Shown here in pieces: positions 28,214 to 36,761 of a DNA stretch of 64,000 bases. The stretch's first letter is position 1; the number at the start of each line of letters is the position of its first letter. The notes under the pieces were generated by a model. The model did no database searches, was not told the DNA's origin, and saw only the letters and a list, made by a program, of their open reading frames with translations. A program made the translations under genes and the position numbers. The stretch comes from an uncultured Bacteroidales bacterium. Lineage in GTDB: Bacteria > Bacteroidota > Bacteroidia > Bacteroidales > P3. The stretch is taken from positions 1-64,000 of the forward strand of contig ONEY01000007.1 of assembly GCA_900316965.1 (NCBI GenBank), written 5' to 3'.

Positions 28214-28588
28214 ATGAAAAAACTTTTTGTCTTATTGCTGCTTGTCTCTAGTTTTGCCGTTGCGTCTTATGCTCAAAAGTCGGGTAAAACCAACAAAACC
28301 ACCGAGATTTCCATTCCTGGCTATTGCTGCAAAGGCTTGAATGCCACCATCGAGCGCACTCTCGCTTACGAGCGTGGTGTCGTGGAGTGGACTCTTAACC
28401 TCGACAAGAAATCGGTCACCGTGGTCTATCGTGATGGCAAAACAACTCCCGAAAAGATTGAGAAGGCTCTCGCCGCTAATGGCGTTCGTACTGCCAACCA
28501 AAAACCCAACCCCCGTGCAATAGAGAAACTTCCCGCATGTTGCCAACCCGCAGCCCGTGGTGAGGCGTCTTGCAAATCAATGAAATAA
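28214..28588 (+). CDS. periplasmic HMA-like (metal-binding) protein with adjacent Cys pair
   Basis: A 124-residue protein from MKKLFVLL, with a signal peptide ending at SYAQ; an ATG 12 bp upstream is less likely. The mature domain has the heavy-metal-associated ferredoxin-like pattern (IERTLAYERGVVEWTLNLDK, VTVVYRDGKTTPEKIEKAL). The metal loop reads GYCCKGL, with two adjacent cysteines rather than the usual CxxC. A C-terminal extension adds CC and a lone Cys. It lies between a TonB receptor and hydE, overlapping neither. A copper or similar metal carrier role is inferred. Confidence 0.72.
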   Translation: MKKLFVLLLLVSSFAVASYAQKSGKTNKTTEISIPGYCCKGLNATIERTLAYERGVVEWTLNLDKKSVTVVYRDGKTTPEKIEKALAANGVRTANQKPNPRAIEKLPACCQPAARGEASCKSMK

Positions 28589-28591
28589 GAT

Positions 28592-29638
28592 ATGACCGTT
28601 GTCGATAAACTTAGAAACGAACACGACATTTCTCGCTATGAGCTGGAAATGCTTCTTACCACTAACGAGGCTTCCTGTATCGAGGCATTGAAGTCTTCGG
28701 CTCGCGAGGAGGCAAACAAGGTATATGGCAACAAGGTCTTCATTCGAGGCCTTATCGAATTGTCGAGTCATTGCAAAAACGACTGCCTCTATTGCGGATT
28801 GCGTCGTAGCAACTCTACTGCGGTGCGCTACCGTCTAAGTGACGATGACATCTATTATTGTTGCGAGACTGGTTACAAGTTGGGTTTCCGCACCTTTGTT
28901 ATGCAAGGTGGTGAGGATGGCTGGTTCGACGACAAACGCATGTGCCGTATTGTCAGCACTGTGCGCAATCGTTTCCCCGACTGCGCCATAACTCTTTCTC
29001 TGGGCGAGCGCAGCCGTGAAAGCTATCAGGCTCTTTTCGATGCCGGCGCCAATCGCTATCTTCTGCGTCATGAAACAGCCTCCCCCGAACATTATGCTCA
29101 GCTTCACCCTGCCGAGATGTCGTGGCAAAATCGTATCGACTGTCTCTATGCTCTTAAGGAGATAGGTTACCAGGTAGGTTGCGGCTTCATGGTAGGCTCT
29201 CCCTATCAGACTTTCGACACTCTTTATGCCGACTTGCAGTTCATTCGCAACTTCCAACCCCACATGGTCGGCATAGGTCCCTTCATATCGGCTCACGACA
29301 CTCCTTTTGCCAATATGCCCAATGGCTCGGTGCAAACCACCTTGCGCCTTCTTGCCATCATCCGTCTACTCCACCCTCATGTGCTTCTCCCTGCCACAAC
29401 GGCGCTTGGCACTCTCCACCCGCAGGGTCGCGAGCTAGGCATCCAGTTTGGCGCCAATGTGGTTATGCCCAATCTCTCTCCTCGCGACCACCGCAAAGAC
29501 TATGCCATCTACGACAATAAGATATGTACAGGCGAGGAGTCTGCGGAATGCATGGCATGCACCGAGATGAGGATGAAACGCATTGGATACGAAACAGTAG
29601 TCAGTAGGGGAGACTTCAACCCCAATTATGAGGCTTGA
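28592..29638 (+). CDS. hydE: [FeFe]-hydrogenase maturase HydE (radical SAM)
   Basis: A 348-residue radical SAM enzyme. The cluster motif CKNDCLYC has Cys61, Cys65 and Cys68, followed by FVMQGGEDGW and the HydE-type LRHETA and HMVGIGPFISAHDTPF segments. A C-terminal Cys set (ICTGEESAECMAC) matches the optional second cluster. HydE, with HydF and HydG, builds the H-cluster of [FeFe]-hydrogenase. Neither hydF, hydG nor a hydrogenase is in the window. The gene starts 3 bp after the HMA-like gene, so they are co-transcribed. Its presence predicts fermentative hydrogen metabolism. Confidence 0.9.
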   Translation: MTVVDKLRNEHDISRYELEMLLTTNEASCIEALKSSAREEANKVYGNKVFIRGLIELSSHCKNDCLYCGLRRSNSTAVRYRLSDDDIYYCCETGYKLGFRTFVMQGGEDGWFDDKRMCRIVSTVRNRFPDCAITLSLGERSRESYQALFDAGANRYLLRHETASPEHYAQLHPAEMSWQNRIDCLYALKEIGYQVGCGFMVGSPYQTFDTLYADLQFIRNFQPHMVGIGPFISAHDTPFANMPNGSVQTTLRLLAIIRLLHPHVLLPATTALGTLHPQGRELGIQFGANVVMPNLSPRDHRKDYAIYDNKICTGEESAECMACTEMRMKRIGYETVVSRGDFNPNYEA

Positions 29639-29690
29639 TTTTTACCTGATTTAGATGTGGTAGTCTTGCCGATAATTACTAGAATAACAT

Positions 29691-29728
29691 AAAAAAAGTT
29701 CGCGACATGCCGCCGCGAACTTTTTTTT
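29691..29728. terminator. bidirectional terminator between hydE and the convergent gene
   Basis: A 14-bp perfect stem (A7 GTTCGCG with CGCGAAC T7) closes a 9-nt loop. T and A runs on both sides let it serve both strands. Confidence 0.95.
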
Positions 29729-29746
29729 ATTTTTGTCTGCCAATTT

Positions 29747-30481
29747 TTAGTCGCCTACTTGTTGGCGGTAGCGGTTCACGTCGCTCTCCGACGACTGCAC
29801 TGCCTCGTTGGCTTTGTTCACCTTCTCGTCGGCTTCGGCCTTTTTGCCGCTCTTCTTCTCTATGCTGGCATTTAGCTTCTCAATGTCGGCGCGAAGGCTT
29901 TCTATCTTTTTGTTGTATTTCTCTATCTCTGCCTCTTTCTTGGCTATTTTCTCTCGGTCCGAGGCTATGTCTTTCTCTATCGACGCCGCTGCGGCCACAG
30001 CCTTCGATTGGGTCTTCTGCGCTTTCTTCAACTCGGCTTCCGAGGCCCCAACTTTTTTCTGGGCCTCAAATTTGTCTACATAATAGGGAAAGCCTTCGGC
30101 AAAACGTCGCACGTTGATGTTGAGCTCGTTCTGGCTGATGGTCAGATTGGGCGACTTGGCAAAGAAGGTCACCACAGTGACACGGTTCTTCTTCTTGCCC
30201 TGCTCGTCGACCTTGGCGTAGAAATCAACAGGCTGACTGTAAATGTCGGTGAATGTCTGGTTCTGTACTGCGATATATCCGTTCTCTTTGCCTGTCTTCA
30301 GCCCCGACTCTTTAAGCCTTTGACTCAACGCCTCGTTGGTTAGCTCTTTGCTTTGGTTGATAGATACTGTGTATGCGGGTACAGTGTAGTCGCCAAACTC
30401 TACGGTGACTTCCTGTACGCTCTGTGCCTTGATGCCTGCCATCAAAGCCATTGTCAAAACTAGTAATGATATTTTCTTCAT
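29747..30481 (-). CDS. secreted coiled-coil protein of unknown function
   Basis: A 244-residue protein with a signal peptide ending near GIKAQ. Residues about 25-130 form a compact alpha/beta domain (VTVEFGDYTVPAYTVSI, NRVTVVTFFAKSPN). Residues 140-235 are a long Lys/Glu/Ala coiled coil. Similar proteins are scattered in Bacteroidota without a known role. It may be first in a minus-strand group of small envelope proteins. No catalytic residues are evident. Confidence 0.65.
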   Translation of the reverse strand: MKKISLLVLTMALMAGIKAQSVQEVTVEFGDYTVPAYTVSINQSKELTNEALSQRLKESGLKTGKENGYIAVQNQTFTDIYSQPVDFYAKVDEQGKKKNRVTVVTFFAKSPNLTISQNELNINVRRFAEGFPYYVDKFEAQKKVGASEAELKKAQKTQSKAVAAAASIEKDIASDREKIAKKEAEIEKYNKKIESLRADIEKLNASIEKKSGKKAEADEKVNKANEAVQSSESDVNRYRQQVGD

Positions 30482-30520
30482 AGATGAGGGTTTTTGTTGT
30501 TTTTGTAATTATTGTTGTCG

Positions 30521-30859
30521 CTATTGTTGGTTCATCTCAAAAAGCTCTTCCCACATGTCTACAAAATCGTTGTTGATCTCTCTCTTCTTCGCCTCTTCAA
30601 TAAACAGTTTGTTGAATTGGTCGTTCTCCGACTTGCTTGAATATTTTGTTTTCAGCGAGTCGCTCAAGGCGGTGAGCTCATCGTTGCAGCTCATGAAAAA
30701 ATCGTAATCATCCTCCTCCATGTCGTTGTTCACTACGGCATAGCACTTCTCTACCTTTTCCACCAACAGACGCACGTCGCTCTTCATCTGGCTTTCGTTG
30801 TTGCCGCACGATGCTAGGCAAAATAAACTTATGGCGATGAAAATATAATTCTTTTTCAT
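30521..30859 (-). CDS. small helical lipoprotein
   Basis: A 112-residue protein with lipobox CLASC (Cys18) and a mature helical part rich in Asp, Glu and Lys. It is not recognised. It starts 70 bp after the upstream gene, beyond a hairpin terminator, and is followed by the coiled-coil protein gene 39 bp on. Confidence 0.65.
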   Translation of the reverse strand: MKKNYIFIAISLFCLASCGNNESQMKSDVRLLVEKVEKCYAVVNNDMEEDDYDFFMSCNDELTALSDSLKTKYSSKSENDQFNKLFIEEAKKREINNDFVDMWEELFEMNQQ

Positions 30860-30886
30860 TTCTATTATTGCTAAATCTTATACATA

Positions 30887-30918
30887 AAAGACGCCGTTCG
30901 AAACCGAAGGCGTCTTTC
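30887..30918 (-). terminator. hairpin terminator after the 157-residue secreted protein gene
   Basis: AAAGACGCC pairs with GGCGTCTTT over a 13-nt loop; the minus-strand T-run is short. Confidence 0.75.
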
Positions 30919-30928
30919 TATTTTCTGT

Positions 30929-31402
30929 TTAGTACTCAATCGCGTCAATGAATTTACCGTCGGTCTCGTAGTTTAGAAGCTTCAGTTGACGCCATTTCTT
31001 GACAAAGAACCCCTTCTTTTTGCCAATCATCAGCTGATAGGTGGCTTTGTTCTTAATCATCAATATGTATAGATCTTTGATTTTGTAGCCAGGATACTGG
31101 GCGTTGACGTGGTCTACAATGTTGTGGGGATAGTACTTCTCCTCCACATACCAACGGGTCTCGGTGCCTTTGGGTGAGAAGCGATAGGCGGTAAGCGTGC
31201 CGCTTTCGTTGGTGTAGTAGGCGTCGTAGATAAGGGTGTCGATATAGCGCCACTCTACTTTTTTCTCGCCGTCACTAAGTCTGTTGTAGTCTTTCACATA
31301 GCGTTCGGGAACATCTTGCTCCGAAACTGTTTTGCCACTTTGGGCAAACAACATGCATTGTCCTATCAAAAGGAGTGCTGCAAAAGTTAGTATTCGTTTC
31401 AT
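30929..31402 (-). CDS. small secreted protein, PepSY-like
   Basis: A 157-residue protein with a signal peptide ending at MLFAQ. The mature region (VPERYVKDYNRLSDGEKKVEW, then two beta-rich halves ending in LNYETDGKFIDAIEY) resembles the PepSY-like small secreted proteins of Bacteroidota, but the match is from memory only. It has its own -7 box and a terminator. Confidence 0.6.
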   Translation of the reverse strand: MKRILTFAALLLIGQCMLFAQSGKTVSEQDVPERYVKDYNRLSDGEKKVEWRYIDTLIYDAYYTNESGTLTAYRFSPKGTETRWYVEEKYYPHNIVDHVNAQYPGYKIKDLYILMIKNKATYQLMIGKKKGFFVKKWRQLKLLNYETDGKFIDAIEY

Positions 31403-31444
31403 TGTTAATATTTTATTTTAATATGATTGCTTTGTTTGCTACTA

Positions 31445-31452
31445 CAAAGATA
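31445..31452 (-). promoter_or_regulatory. TATCTTTG -7 box for the small secreted protein gene
   Basis: The minus-strand TATCTTTG lies 43 bp upstream of the 31402 ATG. No TTTG is seen at -33. Confidence 0.6.
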
Positions 31453-31533
31453 CTAAAAAAAGTATATATAATCTTTTTTTCGTTTTTTTTTCTTATTTGT
31501 TTTTTCTCGCTGTAGTCTCGTAGGGCCCCCTTG

Positions 31534-32250
31534 TCACTCCATTATTGTCTTGGCTACATTGCGGGCCACATTCTCGCCATCGCGTATGGCTTGTATGCTC
31601 CAACCTATTTTCAAGTCTAGCAGCTCTTCTTCGCTCATTTGCCACTCTATGTCGTTGCCTCGCCTCAGTCGTTCGGTTGTGCTGAAAAGACACAATGCGG
31701 CACATACAGAGATGTTGAAACTCTCGGTAAATCCATACATTGGTATTTTTACGTATGCGTCTGCGCCCTCTATAGCTTCCTTGGTCAGCCCCGTCAGTTC
31801 GGTGCCAAAAACCAGTGCCACTGGCTCTCTCAAGTCTAGGTCGCTTATCATGGTGTCGTTTTCGTGTGGAAGGGTGGCTACTATCTTGTACCCATGTCCC
31901 CTCAGGTGCTTGTATGCCTCTGCTATGTTGTCGTGTTTGTAATAGTCTACCCATTTGCTGCTGCCTACGGCAACGTCGCCCGCGGGATTGAAACTGTTGT
32001 TCTTCTCCACAACATGCACGTCCTGTACTCCAAAGCAGTCGCAGCTGCGCAACACGGCACTGGCATTGTGCGACTGGTATATGTCTTCCAAAACCACTGC
32101 TATATGTCGTGTGCGGTATTGTGACAGGTGTTCAAAAAGCTCTCTTTTGTTGTCCGAATACAGCTCGCCAAGAGCCTCATACAATCTCTTTTTCTGCTCT
32201 ATGCTGTAGCTTTTGTAGAATATCGGTTCCGCTATTTTCCTCTCTGGCAT
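31534..32250 (-). CDS. trmH: SpoU/TrmH-family tRNA 2'-O-methyltransferase
   Basis: A 238-residue SPOUT methyltransferase. The N-terminal helical part is followed by the three SpoU motifs: motif 1 near NASAVLRSCDCFG, motif 2 with LVFGTELTGL, and motif 3 SFNISVCAALCLF, which forms the trefoil knot for SAM. By length and motif 3 it is closest to TrmH, which modifies the tRNA D-loop guanosine-18 ribose, but rRNA methyltransferases of the same family cannot be excluded. It stands alone on the minus strand. Confidence 0.85.
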   Translation of the reverse strand: MPERKIAEPIFYKSYSIEQKKRLYEALGELYSDNKRELFEHLSQYRTRHIAVVLEDIYQSHNASAVLRSCDCFGVQDVHVVEKNNSFNPAGDVAVGSSKWVDYYKHDNIAEAYKHLRGHGYKIVATLPHENDTMISDLDLREPVALVFGTELTGLTKEAIEGADAYVKIPMYGFTESFNISVCAALCLFSTTERLRRGNDIEWQMSEEELLDLKIGWSIQAIRDGENVARNVAKTIME

Positions 32251-32354
32251 CGCGAATAGGTTGTTTTTAGTTTTTTATATATGTGATGTTTTTATGCTAT
32301 AGCCTACATAATGTTATATAGTGCGCCGTTTTGCATTTTATTCTTCTTTGCGTT

Positions 32355-33143
32355 TTACCACACTATGTCAAAATTCTCAGCCTCCTTCACCTTGGGGTCG
32401 CGCTGCCATTCCAAGACTTTGGCATATTTTAGGTAGCTGTTTTGCGCTATCGAGAGCGACAACGTCAGTCCGTCTATGCCACCCAATATGCCGCCACGCA
32501 AAAAGTAGTTTACCACAAAGGCCCCAAGTCCGTGGCCTACTGGCGACCACGCATTTACCTTCTTGCCTGACAGGTATAGTATTTTGGCCCCTCGGCTGCT
32601 GTAGTTCCTTCCGGGTTTGGCAAACAGTTCGCCGCTATTCTTGTATCTGTAGTGTATTAGGTCGGCTTTTATCTCTTTTGTGTTCTCTGTGGGCACATGC
32701 GAGTGCTGCTTAACATCGCAGAAACGCAGCTTGTCGTGCCTGTATATTCGCACTAGGTAGTCGGGGTACCATCGGCAGCATTTCACCCACCGGCTACCCA
32801 CATAGTTCCTCCTCCTTACTGCAAAACCATTGTATTGTGTCGCCTCAAAGTCGGTCTTTTCTATAAATTCCACCAGCTCGGGTGTTAGCCTCTCGTCGGC
32901 GTCTATGCTTATCACCCACTTGTTCTTGACATGTTTTAAGGCTACATTTTTCTGAATCCCATCGCCAAGATACGACTGCTCAACTACCTTGGCGCCGCAT
33001 TGGCGTGCTATCTCAACAGTATTGTCGCTGCTCAGCGAATCCACAACAACTACTTCGTCACACACTTGCTGTAACGATTTGATGGCCTCGCCTATGTTTT
33101 GCTCCTCGTTGAGCGTCGTTATTATTCCTGAAATGGCTTTCAT
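32355..33143 (-). CDS. family 2 glycosyltransferase (LPS core type)
   Basis: A 262-residue GT-A glycosyltransferase. The N-terminus ISGIITTLNEEQNIGEAI, VVVVDSLSSDNTVEIA and the catalytic-site ISIDADERL near 73-81 match the WaaE/KdtX-like group that adds sugars to lipopolysaccharide core. A C-terminal amphipathic part (FVVNYFLRGGILGGIDGLTLS) probably touches the membrane. It starts 10 bp after tatD in a minus-strand run with kce and the deiminase. Sugar donor and acceptor are unknown. Confidence 0.85.
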   Translation of the reverse strand: MKAISGIITTLNEEQNIGEAIKSLQQVCDEVVVVDSLSSDNTVEIARQCGAKVVEQSYLGDGIQKNVALKHVKNKWVISIDADERLTPELVEFIEKTDFEATQYNGFAVRRRNYVGSRWVKCCRWYPDYLVRIYRHDKLRFCDVKQHSHVPTENTKEIKADLIHYRYKNSGELFAKPGRNYSSRGAKILYLSGKKVNAWSPVGHGLGAFVVNYFLRGGILGGIDGLTLSLSIAQNSYLKYAKVLEWQRDPKVKEAENFDIVW

Positions 33144-33153
33144 CTTTGTTGGC

Positions 33154-33777
33154 TCATTTGTTATACAACGAAAGATAATTCTCTTTTATTGTGTTAGACA
33201 ATACTTCAATGTCGATGTTTTTTATTTTTGCCGCTTCGGCGTATATCTCCTCTATACCTATTGGGCTGGTGTCGGTTTCCAACATAAAGGGTAGTTCTAT
33301 GTCGCGCAGGGTGTTGCGCACTTTCTCTCTTTTGTTGTCTGTCAGTGCGGCGCCAAATGATACTAGAAAGCCTGCCTTCCACAGCTGCTCGGCCATCTGC
33401 ATCCCTCCGCCAAAACCATGCACTACCCATTGGGGCGCAGCTTTGTCTTTTTTTATTGTCTTGAGCCTTATGTCCATCACTTCGTTGTAGGCTCGCACGC
33501 AGTGTATCACCATTGGCTTTCTCAGCTCTTCGGCCATCTTCGTCTGCCATTCAAACACCTCTCTTTGTCTTTCCCAATCTGTTTTGCAGCATTTGTCCAA
33601 TCCGCATTCGCCTATAATGTCGGCGTTTGTAAAGGCGTCTCGGTACTTCTTGGCAAACTCTTCGTAGCTCTTGGCTCCCTCGCTTTCGCACTCCCAGGGG
33701 TGTATACCAAAACTGCGGGGGGTGATGACACCCTCCGCAGTAGGTTTATGTGTGTGAAAATCTATATATTCTATCAT
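33154..33777 (-). CDS. tatD: TatD-family metal-dependent hydrolase
   Basis: A 207-residue TIM-barrel hydrolase, somewhat shorter than the usual ~255. Metal ligands are visible: His8 and His10 (DFHTHKP), Glu in GECGLDK, His in VIHCVRAYNEV and Asp in LETDTSP. TatD proteins act as DNases or quality-control deoxyribonucleases. Its start overlaps the stop of the PPAD-like gene by 4 bp, implying translational coupling, although no functional link is known. Confidence 0.88.
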   Translation of the reverse strand: MIEYIDFHTHKPTAEGVITPRSFGIHPWECESEGAKSYEEFAKKYRDAFTNADIIGECGLDKCCKTDWERQREVFEWQTKMAEELRKPMVIHCVRAYNEVMDIRLKTIKKDKAAPQWVVHGFGGGMQMAEQLWKAGFLVSFGAALTDNKREKVRNTLRDIELPFMLETDTSPIGIEEIYAEAAKIKNIDIEVLSNTIKENYLSLYNK

Positions 33778-35828
33778 TTCACAATAAGGCGACGCACAAT
33801 GCGTTCGTCTTTGTTTTGGAACACAACATGGTATATGCCGCTGTTCAGTTTCTCAGTATCTATGCTGTACACTATGCTGCCTGCTGCTTCCAGCTTGCTG
33901 CTATGTGCAACACGTCCCATTTCGTCAACGATGCTGACATCATAGTTGCCCTTGTTGCCAAGGGTGATGTCGATGTTGGCGATTCCGCTTGCGGGATTGG
34001 GGTAGAACTGACCAAAGTTTTGAGTCTCTATGGTCTCGATGCTCACATTGTCGTTGTGACCGAGATAGAATGTATAGTAACCACCTTGAGCAGCAGTCAT
34101 AGGCTTTGTAATGGTTTTGCCGTTGTTGCTAGTGGCGCTGATGTAGTATTCTACCTTGGTGGCGTTGCCATTCAGCTGCCCCGATGTTGCTATTTCGCCG
34201 TTATAGCTATTCTCGCTGCTTGGAGAGAGAGCTACTTCATGCCATTCACCGTCGGCTATTCTGTATACTACCTTGGCGCTCTGAATACCGCTTTTGTTAG
34301 TGATAACAGCGGTTATAGGTGCATTTGTGGTGGTGTACAAATCATTGGTGTTGCCGGTGATGCTTGGATGTAGTATGCGGATTGGGTTGTCGGCGGGAAT
34401 CTGCTTGGTAATGCAGTGTATGGCTCCTCCGCTACCGTCAAATGAGGCAACATTTATAGGGTAGATGGTATACCCAGGATATGCGGCGCGCACTGAGTCG
34501 ATACGCAATCGGTCCCATTCCGCACTGGGCTGTCCGTTAATCACATTTGAGAAACATGGTTGTATTATCACGTTGTTTACAAAAGTGTGGTTGCTGTAGG
34601 TACGAGTGTATTGACTGTTGTATTGCACTTGGCTGGCGAAGTTTGCGCCGTTGTTGGCACAAGGGAATGGAATGTAGTGGCATTTGTAGTTTTTGCCAAA
34701 CATGCTGGTGTAGCTGCATAGTGAGTCGATGTTCTTAACAGCGGTTTTGGCGTCGGTCCAGTTGCTGCAATATTCGGGAAATTTTGAGAACACAAATTCA
34801 TTTTCGTCCCACATGTCGCAGTAAAGGTCAACGTGACCTGTTCCGCCGTCATATTTGAAAGTAGGTAAAATGTGAGCACCACGAGGACCCATAATATGAG
34901 CTAACGAGTCGCGAACCATTCCTTTGGTCAGAGCTGTCTTCTGATCGTAATGTAGAGTGGATATATCTTGACCATCCCATGTTATCTGACCGTATGTGTC
35001 TTGGTTGTTCTCGTAAATGGCTGAGCTGCTCAGCACCATTCCTGCTCCGTCTACAACACAGTTGCCGCCTTCCCACTCAATCGTGGTGATAAAGTTGGGT
35101 ATTCCCATCTGCTCCTCTATCAGCGAAGGCAGTGAGTCGTCGAGGGCTCTTCCTGGATAATACATAAAGTCTACCATACCTACACTGTCTTGGCCGCCAT
35201 AGTAGAAGCAAATAGGGCCACAGTCGCGAAACCAAAACGAGTTACCAGGGCCAACAATGAATTTTAGGTTGTCGTTCCGAAGGTTCATACGGGCAAGTTT
35301 GCGTTTCACGGCACTGCTGTCAGCGGCGTTCTCTATTCTCACCCACGCCTCTGCGCCTCCTAGCTGGATGGCGTCCATAAGGTAGTAAAATACGTTCGAA
35401 AACGCCATGTTGCTGGTGTCTATCACCGAAATGTAAGGACCTGTGCCCTGATGGTTGTTATAGCTGCCATAGTAGTAGTCGGCATATCCTGTTACTAATG
35501 GGTCTGCAAACCAGCTGTTGCTGTTCTCATGCCCAGGAACAAGATGGTCGTAGTAGGGGGTCACAACTATTGCTTTTACCTCTTCCCATTCACCTGGAAA
35601 CCAGTTGCTGGCAGGAAGCTGCAGTCCGTTGCTCTTGCTTCCGCTTTTGGCCTCTTTGGATGAAGGAGCTAGGGGAACATTGCTGTTTCTAAACTGTTTT
35701 GCAAAGTCTCGTTTGTGCTTGGTCTTAAGCAGATATTCGCGCAACTCTTCCCTCGTACGTGTTGGCTCCTGAGCCATAGCGCTGCCCAAAGTCAGAATGG
35801 CCAACGCTACAAAAAATATCTTTTTCAT
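33774..35828 (-). CDS. T9SS-exported PPAD-like agmatine/peptidylarginine deiminase
   Basis: A 684-residue exported enzyme of the PAD_porph/agmatine deiminase superfamily. A signal peptide ends at AMAQ (residue 20). The deiminase domain, about 70-480, keeps the catalytic set: Asp202 (WFRDCGP), His332 and Asp334 (GHVDLY), Asn413 region (TYSNHTF) and nucleophile Cys472 (GGAIHCITKQ). An Ig-like domain follows (about 490-590), then a T9SS type A sorting domain (FYPNPASG from 608 to RLIVK at the end). This is the layout of Porphyromonas gingivalis PPAD, which makes citrulline from C-terminal arginine. Free agmatine or arginine as substrate is possible. It follows kce by 18 bp. Confidence 0.87.
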   Translation of the reverse strand: MKKIFFVALAILTLGSAMAQEPTRTREELREYLLKTKHKRDFAKQFRNSNVPLAPSSKEAKSGSKSNGLQLPASNWFPGEWEEVKAIVVTPYYDHLVPGHENSNSWFADPLVTGYADYYYGSYNNHQGTGPYISVIDTSNMAFSNVFYYLMDAIQLGGAEAWVRIENAADSSAVKRKLARMNLRNDNLKFIVGPGNSFWFRDCGPICFYYGGQDSVGMVDFMYYPGRALDDSLPSLIEEQMGIPNFITTIEWEGGNCVVDGAGMVLSSSAIYENNQDTYGQITWDGQDISTLHYDQKTALTKGMVRDSLAHIMGPRGAHILPTFKYDGGTGHVDLYCDMWDENEFVFSKFPEYCSNWTDAKTAVKNIDSLCSYTSMFGKNYKCHYIPFPCANNGANFASQVQYNSQYTRTYSNHTFVNNVIIQPCFSNVINGQPSAEWDRLRIDSVRAAYPGYTIYPINVASFDGSGGAIHCITKQIPADNPIRILHPSITGNTNDLYTTTNAPITAVITNKSGIQSAKVVYRIADGEWHEVALSPSSENSYNGEIATSGQLNGNATKVEYYISATSNNGKTITKPMTAAQGGYYTFYLGHNDNVSIETIETQNFGQFYPNPASGIANIDITLGNKGNYDVSIVDEMGRVAHSSKLEAAGSIVYSIDTEKLNSGIYHVVFQNKDERIVRRLIVK

Positions 35829-35846
35829 CGATCCAGTTGTTACTTT

Positions 35847-36677
35847 TTATCTTTTCTTCAAACTAAGAATCTCACGAGCTTCATCGCTTGTGGCTACCTG
35901 ACGGCCGAGCAGTTTGGCCATTCTTACCACCTTGTCAACGAGCTCTCCATTGCTCTTCGCCAGAACTCCGCGTTCGAGATACAGGTTGTCCTCGAAGCCT
36001 ACGCGAACATTGCCGCCCATGACGATAGCAGGTGCCGCTAATGTGAAGGCATGACGTCCAATACCAGTGGCTGTCCATGTGCTGCCTGCTGGAATCTTGT
36101 TCACAAGCCAGCAGAGGTTGTCTACTGTCGCGGGGGTGCAACCGGGAACGCCAAGCACAAAGTTAAACTGCATGGGGTCGCCTGGAACCTCTCCCTTGCG
36201 TGCCATGGTGAGAATGGTGTCAAGATGTCCCATCTCAAAGCACTCGTATTCGGGTTTGATGCCCTTCTCTATCATGCGTTTGCCAAATGCGCGCATGGTG
36301 GGCATTGTGTTGTCAAAAATCTCGTCGCCAAAATTGCAGGTACCGCAGTCTAGGGTTGCCATCTCGGGTATCGGGGTGGTGTTGGTCGAATCCAGTCGTT
36401 CGTCAGGTGTCATTCCTACTGCGCCTCCTGTCGAGGGAATCAATATCACGTTGGGGCATGCTTTCAATATGGCTTCTGTGCACTCCTGGAAACGCACATG
36501 GCTCTGCGTAGGCTTTCCGTCGTCTTCGCGAACGTGAAGGTGTACAATTGCGGCTCCGGCATCAACAGCCGATTTGGCTTCGCGTACTATCTCTTCTACG
36601 GTGTAAGGCACATTGGGGTTCTGTTCCTTGGTGACTTCTGCGCCGCAAATGGCGGCGGTGATGATCAGTTTTTCCAT
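35847..36677 (-). CDS. kce: 3-keto-5-aminohexanoate cleavage enzyme (BKACE/DUF849)
   Basis: A 276-residue TIM-barrel enzyme of the beta-keto acid cleavage family. Zinc ligands His46 and His48 (VHLHVRE) and Glu229 (VRVGFEDN) are present, as is the STGGAVGMTP segment. In lysine fermentation Kce converts 3-keto-5-aminohexanoate and acetyl-CoA to acetoacetate and 3-aminobutyryl-CoA. The family covers other beta-keto acids, but length and motifs favour Kce. No other lysine-fermentation gene (kdd, kal, lysine aminomutase) is in the window. It heads a minus-strand run with the deiminase. Confidence 0.82.
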   Translation of the reverse strand: MEKLIITAAICGAEVTKEQNPNVPYTVEEIVREAKSAVDAGAAIVHLHVREDDGKPTQSHVRFQECTEAILKACPNVILIPSTGGAVGMTPDERLDSTNTTPIPEMATLDCGTCNFGDEIFDNTMPTMRAFGKRMIEKGIKPEYECFEMGHLDTILTMARKGEVPGDPMQFNFVLGVPGCTPATVDNLCWLVNKIPAGSTWTATGIGRHAFTLAAPAIVMGGNVRVGFEDNLYLERGVLAKSNGELVDKVVRMAKLLGRQVATSDEAREILSLKKR

Positions 36678-36753
36678 TTCTATATGTTTATTTATTGTTT
36701 AATTTATTGATATTTATTGTTGTTGTCGCTTTTGTGACAACTATTGCAATCTG

Positions 36754-36761
36754 CAAATTTA
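36754..36761 (-). promoter_or_regulatory. TAAATTTG -7 box for the kce operon
   Basis: The minus-strand TAAATTTG lies 77 bp upstream of the kce ATG. No TTTG is seen at -33. Confidence 0.5.
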
